From positions 3,482,261 to 3,546,260 of the forward strand of contig NZ_CP012373.2 of NCBI RefSeq assembly GCF_001305575.3: 64,000 nt of DNA. The letters run 5' to 3'. Positions within the stretch are counted from its first letter, which is position 1. Each line of letters begins with the position of its first letter. The DNA comes from Beggiatoa leptomitoformis (GTDB lineage Bacteria; Pseudomonadota; Gammaproteobacteria; Beggiatoales; Beggiatoaceae). A model generated the notes under the pieces. The model was not told where the DNA came from and did no database searches. It worked only from the letters and a program-made list of their open reading frames with translations. This document shows, piece by piece, positions 1 through 7,863 of the stretch. The position numbers and the translations under genes were made by a program.

Positions 1-104
1 CATTGTTCATCGGTTAAGGCATAGCGACGACTCATTGTTTTATCCTTGGCGATATCTGGGTATATACCTATAATATAACACTTTTTACTATTTGATGACA
101 CGCT
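1..104 (-). mobile_element. Terminal fragment of a third IS5-family element
   Basis: This stretch is nearly identical to the transposase start end of the two complete IS5-family copies at 5590-6440 and 6443-7290. It includes the codons for the transposase N terminus and the terminal inverted repeat (TTTGATGACACGCTC), and is followed by TA at 105-106, the same dinucleotide that flanks the complete copies. The rest of the element lies outside the window, so I cannot say whether it is intact. Confidence 0.9.
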
Positions 105-233
105 CTAAACATGTAAAAGAGAATTATCAGTTACAACCGCCCCTCCTGACCGCATGGAAAATATAACTGGTTTCTCCTTGCGGAGACGATTATCGTCTTT
201 GAACAAGGTCACGAAGGTAAAGATGTTGGCTAA

Positions 234-557
234 GTAGTTGGGATAGAAATTCTATATCAACGCTTAATTCAAACAGAGACCGAAGTTAAAAATCTATTGC
301 AACAAATAGAAACGTTAGACATGACAAAGCCATCAGCCATTACGCTCAGAGAAATGGATGTTGGTTATATCAGCCAGTCATTAATTGAACAAATAAAAGA
401 CGAAAATCCCGCAAAAGCAAGAACGGTCTTATTGATGTTTCTGACAGGAATTGAAATTGAAAACGAAACAATCACAGTTTTTTTCAAGCCAGAATCACTT
501 TTTGGTACAAGCGATTACAAACTGTTTTGTAGTATGTCTGGGGTAAATACTAACTAG
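234..557 (+). pseudogene. Relic of a gene tail, possibly serine-recombinase-like
   Basis: The frame is open from a stop codon at 231-233 with no ATG before position 321; the only early candidate is a TTG at 297. The deduced peptide begins with a charged helical stretch (YQRLIQTETEVKNLLQQIE), followed by a region with spaced hydrophobics (ARTVLLMFLTGIEIENETITVFF). That pattern resembles the coiled-coil and C-terminal part of large serine recombinases, but this is pattern matching only. The same frame continues upstream of the stop as IIVFEQGHEGKDVG, which suggests the stop interrupts an older, longer gene. A shorter related stretch occurs at 7741-7862, in the same orientation on the other side of the island. 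Probably not functional. Confidence 0.4.
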
Positions 558-739
558 CGCATGTTATTACTGAGCCGATATTAATTTTTGAGATTGGTAA
601 CTCTGGGTTATCTTTCCAAATATCATCAGTTGATTTTCAACTGTTATTTTTCATCCATCCTTTTGTCATTCCATTAACAATATAAGTTGTTTCTTGTGCG
701 GTGACTTTGCTTGCGCAGAATCAGGTATGCATCCAGAAC

Positions 740-1771
740 CTATTTAATATGTGCTAATAATCCACGTGCAATTGCTCTACCTAAATTTACAGGAACCGCA
801 TTTCCTATTAATCTTGCAATATTATTAACACTGACCATTCTATCATCACTGATGAATTTATAATTTTCTGGGAATGTTTGTAATAAAGCGGCTTCTCGTA
901 GAGATATTGCTCGATCTTGGGAAGGATGACCAAATCGTCCATCCCCTAAACGATTACATTGTGTTGTAATTGTTGGTGCTGGCTTGTCCCATTCCATTCG
1001 TCCATATACATGCAAATATCCCCTTCCAGAAGGTCGTTTGTGGCACTCAAGCATCAAATCGTCACTCCAATCGCGCCACGTTCCTCCAGGTTTAGAGGCT
1101 TTAATACGACGCAAATTAATATCCGTTAGATTGCTCGCTCTGTGAACAGCATCACATGCCGAAGCGCCACCCGCAACAATCGGTTCAAGATGAGCAATAG
1201 CTTGCCGAACAGTAGGATACTTTTCTGAAGGAAGTGGGTTTGGCAATTTTACTTCACCATATAAAGAACCAAACATGACGAGCCTCCGCCGTGTTTGAGG
1301 AACACCATATTGAGGGCAATACACCTTATAACAGGTAACATGATATCCTGATTCTTGTAGTTGCTCCACGAAATAATTATATATTTCATGGTGTTCTAAA
1401 TTTGGGACATTTTCCATTGTAATAAGGTTAGGACGGATATCTTTAGCGATGCGTGCGAAAGAACGCAACAGTCCCCATCTAGGGTCATCTTGCTTATTTT
1501 GTTCTTTATATCGGTGAGCAGAAAAAGGCTGACAGGGGGCACAACCTGCTAATATCTTTATATCTGTATCAGGTGGGTAAAACGCATCTATTTCGCTACT
1601 ACTTATATTAGCAATATCAGCGTTAATAAATTTGGCATGATTATTTGTTTCATAAGGAAATTGACAAGTAGGGTCTATATCCACACCAGCATGTACTGGA
1701 ATTTTTTCCAACAAAAACCCATGTGTTAATCCACCTGCTCCACAAAATAAATCAACGGCTGAAATTTTCAT
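740..1771 (-). CDS. DNA (cytosine-5-)-methyltransferase
   Basis: A 343-residue C5-cytosine methyltransferase, which transfers a methyl group from S-adenosylmethionine to cytosine in a specific DNA site. The motifs are in canonical order: motif I DLFCGAGGLTHGF (residues 7-19), motif IV with catalytic cysteine GCAPCQPFS (Cys80), motif VI MENVPN (about 119-124), motif VIII QTRRRLV (about 159-165) and motif X RLIGNAVPVNLGRAIA near the C terminus. The length is normal and all catalytic motifs are present, so it should be active. It is the last gene of a minus-strand run after a sensor kinase, a response regulator and a caspase-like protein, 86 bp downstream of the last. No restriction endonuclease gene is recognisable beside it, which is unusual for a standalone type II system. 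The target site cannot be read from the sequence. Confidence 0.95.
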   Translation of the reverse strand: MKISAVDLFCGAGGLTHGFLLEKIPVHAGVDIDPTCQFPYETNNHAKFINADIANISSSEIDAFYPPDTDIKILAGCAPCQPFSAHRYKEQNKQDDPRWGLLRSFARIAKDIRPNLITMENVPNLEHHEIYNYFVEQLQESGYHVTCYKVYCPQYGVPQTRRRLVMFGSLYGEVKLPNPLPSEKYPTVRQAIAHLEPIVAGGASACDAVHRASNLTDINLRRIKASKPGGTWRDWSDDLMLECHKRPSGRGYLHVYGRMEWDKPAPTITTQCNRLGDGRFGHPSQDRAISLREAALLQTFPENYKFISDDRMVSVNNIARLIGNAVPVNLGRAIARGLLAHIK

Positions 1772-1857
1772 AACTTTTTATTATCACAAGCTGAAATATA
1801 GAAAATACTACAAAGTAGTATCGTAGAATTTTCTGAAAAATATATAGTTATAGGAAA

Positions 1858-2493
1858 TTAATGATTAACTTGTTCTACCAATGAAATATCTAAATTTCCA
1901 AGAACAACAAAATTATCGCGGGCTACTGTTAACATGGAAGCCATAACATTAGTATCTGCTGTATGCTTAGCTTTTAGCTTCTTGATAGCTATATTAAATT
2001 TATCTACCATTTTACTTTCTAATTCTCTTAGCGAAATTCTACGTTCGAACAAATATATGATTGCATAAGTATCACACTCAATGAATTGTCGCTTATCAAT
2101 TGGTTCTGCAGTTAAGAAAACCTCTGTTTCAGCCTTGTACCCAATGAATACGCCATTTAATGTGGATAAAGTATTGCCAAAATCTTGACCAACAAGGCAA
2201 GCATTGGTATATACCACTTTATTGTTAATATGTTTGGTATCTTCATCTATAAAAGGCTGATTTTCACACACAAAAGCCCTTGCTGTACCATGCGAAAAGA
2301 TTGTAAGTATCATACACTCTTCTGGCATCTTTAAATCAACATACACTCTGTGGCAATTACTACCTTTTATTTCTGTTAAGCTAATTTGTTCTTGTGTTTG
2401 AAAGATAATTCGTGCGAAATTAGCACATTCTTGAAAATATGAACCAAGCGCAATATCATCATCACAAGAAATTATAATGGCATGTTCTATCAT
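1858..2493 (-). CDS. Putative caspase-like (clan CD, CHAT-like) protein
   Basis: A 211-residue protein with no family that I recognise by overall sequence. It has a hydrophobic strand ending in Ser-His-Gly (ILTIFSHG, His68) and, about 30 residues later, a second strand ending in a cysteine in the pattern VVYTNACLVG (Cys99). A His-Gly after one strand and a Cys in an NAC..G turn after the next is the catalytic layout of caspase/CHAT-type clan CD peptidases. I therefore infer a small cysteine protease or a derivative of one. It has no signal peptide or membrane segment. The start codon lies 2 bp past the response-regulator stop, so the two are almost certainly co-transcribed and probably translationally coupled. 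In this context it is the likely effector of the two-component pair. It could also be an inactive relative. Confidence 0.55.
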   Translation of the reverse strand: MIEHAIIISCDDDIALGSYFQECANFARIIFQTQEQISLTEIKGSNCHRVYVDLKMPEECMILTIFSHGTARAFVCENQPFIDEDTKHINNKVVYTNACLVGQDFGNTLSTLNGVFIGYKAETEVFLTAEPIDKRQFIECDTYAIIYLFERRISLRELESKMVDKFNIAIKKLKAKHTADTNVMASMLTVARDNFVVLGNLDISLVEQVNH

Positions 2494-2495
2494 GA

Positions 2496-3089
2496 TCAGA
2501 TATTCCGTTCTCCTTGGAAAAGTAAGTCTATTGCCAAATAAATTATGTTATTTTGTAGTTTTATCCCTTGTTCTGTCTGTAATCTAATTTCCTTGAGTAG
2601 GTCATTCGCACTGTAAGTTTTTCCAGACTTTGTAGCGAGTATTAATTCACTTCTATCGTTTTTCGCAGATAACCATTGCTCAAGCACAACATCAACTCTA
2701 AGATTCAGAAAGGAAACAGCTTTCTGAATCTCGTCAAAAATCTTCAACCCATCACTTTTGTTAATAATAGAAAATGCATGGTTATTCACAAAATCAGTAA
2801 AATCTTCTTTTGGACTATTACCATATGCACTCCAAATAATAACGGGAATTAATTGTGTTTGTTGTCGGACATGTTCAAGGATTTGATGCCCATTCTCTTC
2901 TCCAGTTGAAAACTTAATATCCAACACAACCACCATAGCCTTATCCATATTCTTGATAATATGGTCTAGCCCATCTTTAGATTTTTTATATAAAAATACA
3001 TTATCCGAACCATATGTTTTCCTAGACTGAACAAGGAATGGTTCATTGAACTCAGTATTATCATCTATAATGACTATTTGAGGTTTCAT
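2496..3089 (-). CDS. Response regulator with C-terminal helical region
   Basis: A 197-residue protein whose N-terminal 125 or so residues form a receiver domain: acidic pair Asp9-Asp10, phospho-acceptor Asp57 in VVVLDIKF, the Ser of IIWSAYG, and the Lys of SIINKSDG. No recognisable DNA-binding HTH follows; the last 70 residues look helical. It may therefore signal by protein contact, plausibly with the caspase-like protein encoded 2 bp downstream. Its start overlaps the kinase stop by 4 bp (ATGA type), which indicates translational coupling to its cognate sensor. Confidence 0.85.
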   Translation of the reverse strand: MKPQIVIIDDNTEFNEPFLVQSRKTYGSDNVFLYKKSKDGLDHIIKNMDKAMVVVLDIKFSTGEENGHQILEHVRQQTQLIPVIIWSAYGNSPKEDFTDFVNNHAFSIINKSDGLKIFDEIQKAVSFLNLRVDVVLEQWLSAKNDRSELILATKSGKTYSANDLLKEIRLQTEQGIKLQNNIIYLAIDLLFQGERNI

Positions 3090-5206
3090 TTTTTAGCTAC
3101 TTTAGGTTGATATGGAAAGGTTAATTTAAAAGAGGCTCCCGGTGTATATTCGCTATCAATTAATTCAATAGAGCCTTTTATAGCATCCATATAGGTTTTA
3201 ATAACATATAATCCCAATCCTAATCCTTCTTGAGCACGGGTAGTTGTAAAATAGATCTCGAATATACTGGTTTTATTTTCATCAGGTATGCCACAACCAT
3301 TGTCTGAAAAAATGATAACGAAATTGTTATCTTGGTTATACCCAATACATTTTATTTTTTTTCTCTCTGTATCTACTAGTGCTTTACTGGAGTTAGTGAA
3401 TAAATTGAGAATAATTGTTTCCAGCAGGGCTTCACTATAAGTTAGGTTGATTTTGGGTTCTATATCTAACTCTATTTGTATGTCCGTTTGATCAATAATT
3501 ATTTTACGAGAGGCGAATATGCCTTCAATGCATTTTTTAACTTCAAATTCTCCCCAATTATTCCCTGAGTTTGCATAAGTGTCCATTGCTTTAATTGCTT
3601 TAGCTATTCTCTCCATTTCATAACAAATATCTTGGCTATAGGTAAAAACGTATTCATCGTCTTTTTTCTGTTGCTCACTAATATTACGAACAAGATATTC
3701 TGCTCGCTGTTTAATCTTACCAATTGAAGTATTTACAATATGTATAATTTCGAGTGCATACGTTTGTAAAGACATTAAACTTAACAGTAACGTTTCTCTT
3801 TTTTTTGTGCTTTCTTCAAAGGCTTTTTGAACACGGATGCTTTTTTTCAAGGCATCTTTAGCATCTTGAGCTATTTTTTCTAACGCTTGAATTTGCTTGA
3901 TTTTATTTGGGTCATTGTTTGTTTTTCTTAACGTGCCTAAATCTTGTGTTAGTTGTCCAATCTGTTTTGTAGCATCTTGCAGGCTTTGCTCGACTTGTTT
4001 CTTTTCCGATTGTTTTTGTGCTGTGAGAAGTTTTTCAAACTCATGAAGTTGGGCAATAACAAATTTTTTAAAATCTCTATACTCTTGATTATCTAAAAAA
4101 TCTTGTCTATTCGTCGCATCAATAATTTTAGGATTATCGTCTCTACTGATTTCAACAATACCTATCAAATCACGAGAACTAACCTTATCAAAAGCACCAG
4201 ACCATCTCCGCTGCTCTATGCCTAATATGTCTCTTTGGAGGTCTGGATTTTCCTGATATTCCATGAATGGCGTTGTTAGTATTCCATCACGGTAAACTTT
4301 TATCCCATCAATTTGTAATTCTTCTCCTTTATAGTTTTTTGTAAAAGAAGACTTTTCATATCGAGTAAAATAAAAGAATTGGAAAGTAATTGAACCAAAA
4401 GAATGAATATCTTCTTCTACAATATCCAACGTCATATTATCTTTATTAAACTTAAGAACCTCTTGAGTTTTTTTATTAGATGTAATTTTAAAGCCTTGAG
4501 AAGCATAGCTAATTGCATGATTAAAGACAGCTTTTTCTTGATAATCATTAATATCATTTGATGATATATAAATATTAAATGAATTATGTTGGTTATTAAT
4601 CAAACTTAGCGGTGATACTAATTTTGATAGTTCCTTGTAGGTTCGCTCAATATCATAGCGAGACCAGCTATCAGATACTTTCTCAATAGAAATAGTTGTA
4701 CCATGCCAATCAGTATTTTCCTCTTGTTGAATTAACAAATTCCCCATTTCAGTAAAACTCATTTCTGCATAATTTTCTGATTGGGATTCATAGACAGACC
4801 AATCAATAATTAATTGATTAGAAAGATAAGTATTTTCTTTTTTTGTCTTAATTGTGCAAAATGAGCCTAATTTATCAATAGCAAAGCGACCTATCCCTTT
4901 TTCGCCAACAACTCTTCTTCTAAATGGCTCAGGCGAAAATTTGCATACTCTCTTAGTATTAGTACCAATTCGCATCCATTTATTTTCAATATCATCCTGA
5001 GACATGCCAATACCATCATCTTCAATAATAATTTTTCCGCCTTCTTTTGCAGTATTAAAGAACCTAACATGTACAATAGTTGCATTAGCATCGTAAGCAT
5101 TCTTCACTAGCTCTACAATTGCTGTAATTCTATCTGTAATTAATTCTCGTCCTAATAGACGAAACGTGCTTATATCAAATTTCCAATGCAGTTCTTTCTT
5201 TTCCAT
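3086..5206 (-). CDS. Double-GHKL sensor histidine kinase (MORC/Hsp90-like N-terminus)
   Basis: A 706-residue soluble protein with two GHKL ATPase modules. The N-terminal one (about residues 10-200) carries ELVKNAYDA (N box), EDDGIGM (G1) and GEKGIGRFA (G2), as in the MutL/Hsp90/MORC-like group. A middle region is followed by a long coiled coil (about 390-470). A helical dimerisation region contains a candidate phospho-accepting His in LEIIHIVNTSIGKI, and a C-terminal kinase ATPase follows, with LFTNSSKAL, SDNGCGIP and GLGLGLYVIK. There are no membrane segments, so it senses something cytoplasmic; the N-terminal ATPase may be the sensor. It is the first gene of the operon with the response regulator, caspase-like protein and methyltransferase. 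The coding sequence is visibly AT-rich compared with the core genes of this window. Confidence 0.85.
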   Translation of the reverse strand: MEKKELHWKFDISTFRLLGRELITDRITAIVELVKNAYDANATIVHVRFFNTAKEGGKIIIEDDGIGMSQDDIENKWMRIGTNTKRVCKFSPEPFRRRVVGEKGIGRFAIDKLGSFCTIKTKKENTYLSNQLIIDWSVYESQSENYAEMSFTEMGNLLIQQEENTDWHGTTISIEKVSDSWSRYDIERTYKELSKLVSPLSLINNQHNSFNIYISSNDINDYQEKAVFNHAISYASQGFKITSNKKTQEVLKFNKDNMTLDIVEEDIHSFGSITFQFFYFTRYEKSSFTKNYKGEELQIDGIKVYRDGILTTPFMEYQENPDLQRDILGIEQRRWSGAFDKVSSRDLIGIVEISRDDNPKIIDATNRQDFLDNQEYRDFKKFVIAQLHEFEKLLTAQKQSEKKQVEQSLQDATKQIGQLTQDLGTLRKTNNDPNKIKQIQALEKIAQDAKDALKKSIRVQKAFEESTKKRETLLLSLMSLQTYALEIIHIVNTSIGKIKQRAEYLVRNISEQQKKDDEYVFTYSQDICYEMERIAKAIKAMDTYANSGNNWGEFEVKKCIEGIFASRKIIIDQTDIQIELDIEPKINLTYSEALLETIILNLFTNSSKALVDTERKKIKCIGYNQDNNFVIIFSDNGCGIPDENKTSIFEIYFTTTRAQEGLGLGLYVIKTYMDAIKGSIELIDSEYTPGASFKLTFPYQPKVAKK

Positions 5207-5339
5207 TATTTCTTCATCTCTATTATTCTAGCCATCAGTTATAATCTGCTATTCTATCTGAAATTTTTTGTGAAAGCATGCCAAAAATATCTGCATAGTG
5301 CAAAAAAAGCAATGGTATTAAAATTAAGAAAACTGAATA

Positions 5340-5588
5340 AATAGAAGAGTCTCCAATAGGCTGAATTATCCTAGCTACAAAGCGACACACATCGTGAAGC
5401 ACGGAAAAACCCGTACAGGACACAAAACTATAAATGTAAGGAATGCGAACGATGATTAACAGCTCACCAAGAAATACATAGGTCAAGAGACTTGAGGGTA
5501 TCTTCCTGGGAGTAACAGCCCGTGTTACGGGAATCTCAGGCACATGACTACAACATTATGTTAATGGTTTGTCTGCACAACAAAGATT
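5340..5588 (+). pseudogene. N-terminal half of a decayed IS1-family transposase
   Basis: Translating the plus strand across frames gives pieces typical of IS1-type InsA: THIVKHGKTRTGHK, then YKCKECE in the next frame (zinc-ribbon region), KKYIGQET, and TARVTGISG followed by a stop where Trp is expected and then LQHYVNGLSAQQ. Several frameshifts and stops show it is dead. It ends exactly at the TA where the first IS5-family element is inserted; the rest of the transposase resumes at 7293. Confidence 0.8.
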
Positions 5589-5621
5589 AGAGCCTGTCAT
5601 CAAATAAGAAGGGTTAAAGGT

Positions 5622-5954
5622 TCAAGCTAAAAGAATCAAGGTAGAAGCCAAATAAACCCCACTTAAGAAATTCCTAGCGCGTTTATCATATCGTGTAGCT
5701 ATTGCACGATATTGCTTTAATTTACCAAAGAAATGCTCGATTAAATAACGTGCCTTATAAAGAGCTTTATCATAATCAGGTGGATTTAAACGATTTTTCC
5801 TGAACGGAATCACAGGTTCTATGCTTTTCTGTTTTAAAACATCTCTAACCCGTTCATCAGCATCATAAGCCTTATCAGCCAATAAAGCGTTTGCCTTTAT
5901 CTGAGGAATAAGAGCATCAGCCCCTTCAAGGTCGCTTGCCTGTCCCGCAGTCAA
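5622..5954 (-). CDS. IS5-family transposase, C-terminal frame (copy A)
   Basis: The 110-residue second frame supplies the second catalytic aspartate (LLADKAYDADERV) and the glutamate (ARYLIEHFFGKLKQYRAIATRYDK) of the DDE triad. It should be translated only as a fusion through the T9 slippery run that it shares with the first frame; the ATG at its start is probably fortuitous. The full triad is present, so the element may still be mobile. Confidence 0.9.
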   Translation of the reverse strand: MTAGQASDLEGADALIPQIKANALLADKAYDADERVRDVLKQKSIEPVIPFRKNRLNPPDYDKALYKARYLIEHFFGKLKQYRAIATRYDKRARNFLSGVYLASTLILLA

Positions 5955-6370
5955 AAAAAAAGGGTCGGATTGCCCAGTGCGTCAACAACGGAGTTAATCT
6001 TGGTACTTAAACCCCCTGCGCTACGTCCAATGGCTTCATCCGCGCCACCACCACTACTATGTTGATGCGCTCTAACTATAGTGCTGTCTATCATGGCATA
6101 TTCGTTATCAGCATCGGCACTTAGTATCTTGAAAACACGTTCCCAGACACCTTTCTGAGACCAACGACTGAAGCGGGTATGGACAACACGGAAATCACCA
6201 AAGCGTTCGGGAAGGTCGCGCCAAGGAATGCCACTGCGATAACGGAATAGAACAGCATCAATAAACAAGCGGTTATCTTTAGCCGTCATCCCGACATGTC
6301 CTTTACGCCCAGGGAGTAGCGGTTCTAGTTTTGACCATTGTTCATCGGTTAAGGCATAGCGACGACTCAT
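5951..6370 (-). CDS. IS5-family transposase, N-terminal frame (copy A)
   Basis: This frame holds the helix-turn-helix region (MSRRYALTDEQWSKLEPLLP) and the first catalytic aspartate in YAMIDSTIVRAHQH of the DDE transposase. I place the start at the ATG before SRRYALTDEQW, the usual IS5 start, although the frame is open further upstream. It ends in ...NPTLFF at a run of nine T residues (minus strand, 5953-5961). A -1 slip there joins it to the second frame as ...FFLTAGQASDLEGAD, the expected IS5 continuation, so expression by programmed frameshifting is likely. Confidence 0.9.
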   Translation of the reverse strand: MSRRYALTDEQWSKLEPLLPGRKGHVGMTAKDNRLFIDAVLFRYRSGIPWRDLPERFGDFRVVHTRFSRWSQKGVWERVFKILSADADNEYAMIDSTIVRAHQHSSGGGADEAIGRSAGGLSTKINSVVDALGNPTLFF

Positions 6371-6474
6371 TGTTTTATCCTTGGCGATATCTGGGTATAT
6401 ACCTATAATATAACACTTTTTACTATTTGATGACACGCTCTAGAGCCTGTCATCAAATAATAAGGATTAAAGGT

Positions 6475-6807
6475 TCAAGCCAAAAAAATCAAGGTAGAAG
6501 CCAAATAAACCCCACTTAAGAAATTCCTAGCGCGTTTATCATATCGTGTAGCTATTGCACGGTATTGCTTTAATTTACCGAAGAAATGCTCGATTAAATA
6601 ACGTGCCTTATAAAGGACTTTATCATAATCAGGTGGATTTAAACGATTTTTCCTGAACGGAATCACAGGTTCTATGCTTTTCTGTTTTAAAACATCTCTA
6701 ACCCGTTCATCAGCATCATAAGCCTTATCAGCCAATAAAGCGTTTGCCTTTATCTGAGGAATAAGAGCATCAGCCCCTTCAAGGTCGCTTGCCTGTCCCG
6801 CAGTCAA
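6475..6807 (-). CDS. IS5-family transposase, C-terminal frame (copy B)
   Basis: The second-frame portion, with the remaining DDE residues (ADKAYDAD and YLIEHFFGKLKQ). It differs from copy A at only a few residues, for example KVLYKARY instead of KALYKARY. Both copies look intact, which implies a recent duplication. Confidence 0.9.
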   Translation of the reverse strand: MTAGQASDLEGADALIPQIKANALLADKAYDADERVRDVLKQKSIEPVIPFRKNRLNPPDYDKVLYKARYLIEHFFGKLKQYRAIATRYDKRARNFLSGVYLASTLIFLA

Positions 6808-7220
6808 AAAAAAAGGGTCGGATTGCCCAGTGCGTCAACAACGGAGTTAATCTTGGTACTTAAACCCCCTGCGCTACGTCCAATGGCTTCATCTGCGCCA
6901 CCACTACTATGTTGATGCGCTCTAACTATTGTGCTGTCTATCATGGCATATTCATTATCGGCATCGGCACTTAGTATCTTGAAAACACGTTCCCAGACAC
7001 CTTTTTTAGACCAACGACTGAAGCGGGTATGGACGACACGGAAATCACCAAAACGTTCGGGGAGGTCGCGCCAAGGAATGCCACTGCGATAACGGAATAA
7101 AACAGCATCAATAAACAAGCGGTTATCTTTAGCTGTCATCCCAACATGTCCTTTGCGTCCAGGGAGTAGTGGTTCTAGTTTTGACCATTGTTCATCGGTT
7201 AAGGCATAGCGACGACTCAT
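6804..7220 (-). CDS. IS5-family transposase, N-terminal frame (copy B)
   Basis: Equivalent to the first frame of copy A, with the HTH region and first catalytic Asp (MIDSTIVRAHQH), but one glycine shorter in the SSGG stretch. It ends at the same nine-T run (6806-6814 on the plus strand as A residues), where a -1 shift continues into the second frame. The start was chosen at the ATG of MSRRYALTDEQW. Confidence 0.9.
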   Translation of the reverse strand: MSRRYALTDEQWSKLEPLLPGRKGHVGMTAKDNRLFIDAVLFRYRSGIPWRDLPERFGDFRVVHTRFSRWSKKGVWERVFKILSADADNEYAMIDSTIVRAHQHSSGGADEAIGRSAGGLSTKINSVVDALGNPTLFF

Positions 7221-7292
7221 TGTTTTATCCTTGGCGATATCTGGGTATATACTTATAATATAACATTTTTTACTATTTGATGACACGCCCTA

Positions 7293-7690
7293 GAACAGGT
7301 GGTTAAATAAAAAGACAGTTGCGCTTAGAATGCGATGAGATGTGGTCATTCGTTGGGTAGCGTTAACAGAAAGTTTGGATATGGTTAGTGAGTATCGGAT
7401 AGAGACCCACAAGAGGTTGTTGGGATTGCCTGATGCTGAGGGAGCGCAAGCACTATGGGACTCGCTCCCAGCGGTGTATAGCGCGGACTTCTGGAAAGCC
7501 TACGAGAAAGCTCTCTCCTGTAAATGGTATAAGGCGGCTGGGAAGGAGACGAGATTGACCAATCATATTGAGCACTACAGAGTGTCAATCGTTTAGGAGG
7601 AAAACCTTATATTTCTCCAAGACAGATAGAAAATCACATTGGAGCCATCATCTGTAGCAACCATGGGTATATCACATGACAATGAGTTAG
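7293..7690 (+). pseudogene. C-terminal half of the decayed IS1-family transposase
   Basis: This stretch continues the InsB-like part of the element broken at 5588. CDEMWSFVG occurs in one frame, and QKVWIWL in the same frame after stops. ALWDSLPAVY, ADFWKAYEKALSCKWYKAAGKETRLTNHIEHYRVS is readable in the frame open from 7342 to 7596. RLGGKPYISPRQIENHIGAII follows in another frame. These match the conserved order of IS1-family transposases (catalytic Asp in CDEMW, then D..AYE, then the NHIE region). Frameshifts and in-frame stops make it non-functional. Confidence 0.8.
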
Positions 7691-7735
7691 TGAATTGGCA
7701 CGGGCTAAAAATAACTCATTGGATGCGAGCATTCA

Positions 7736-7862
7736 GTTCGGAAAAGATAACATAGAATCCATGTATCAACGCTTGATTCAAACTGGTACTTCTAACGAAA
7801 ATTGAAACAATTAGAGTTTTTTAAGCTAGAATCCCTTTCTAATACAAAAGGATTATAAACTG
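7736..7862 (+). repeat. Degenerate partial copy of the 234-557 gene tail
   Basis: The block ATAGAATCCATGTATCAACGCTTGATTCAAACTG-like sequence here parallels 243-276. Further on, the AGCTAGAATCCCTTTC...TACAAAAGGATTATAAACTG stretch parallels 489-524. The middle is missing. It is a shortened relative of the left-edge relic in the same orientation, immediately before tRNA-Glu. The two may mark the ends of an inserted or rearranged segment. Confidence 0.6.
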
Positions 7863-7863
7863 A

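Larger units (their letters stand above)
5590..6440 (-). mobile_element. IS5-family (IS427-like) insertion sequence, copy A
   Basis: An 851-bp element bounded by inverted repeats GAGCCTGTCATCAAATA (left) and TTTGATGACACGCTC (right), flanked by TA at 5588-5589 and 6441-6442. It carries a two-frame transposase on the minus strand. It is almost identical to copy B, which follows directly, sharing the TA at 6441-6442. It differs by scattered substitutions and one extra glycine codon in the SSGGG stretch. Confidence 0.95.
6443..7290 (-). mobile_element. IS5-family (IS427-like) insertion sequence, copy B
   Basis: An 848-bp near-identical copy in head-to-tail tandem with copy A. The same inverted repeats bound it, and TA lies on both sides (6441-6442 and 7291-7292). 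The two copies share a single TA, as expected if one element inserted at the TA flanking the other, or if a tandem dimer formed by a transposition or recombination event. Confidence 0.95.

Noticed and set aside
545-735. Minus-strand peptide-like trace (IVNGMTKGWMKNN, stop, KSTDDIWKDNPELPIS)
   Set aside because: It looks slightly protein-like and might be another relic, but it contains a stop and has no family resemblance that I can name.
5235-5543. Minus-strand frame of 102 residues with hydrophobic stretches just upstream of the sensor kinase
   Set aside because: The plus strand of the same DNA holds clear IS1-family transposase remnants, so the minus frame is an antisense artefact.
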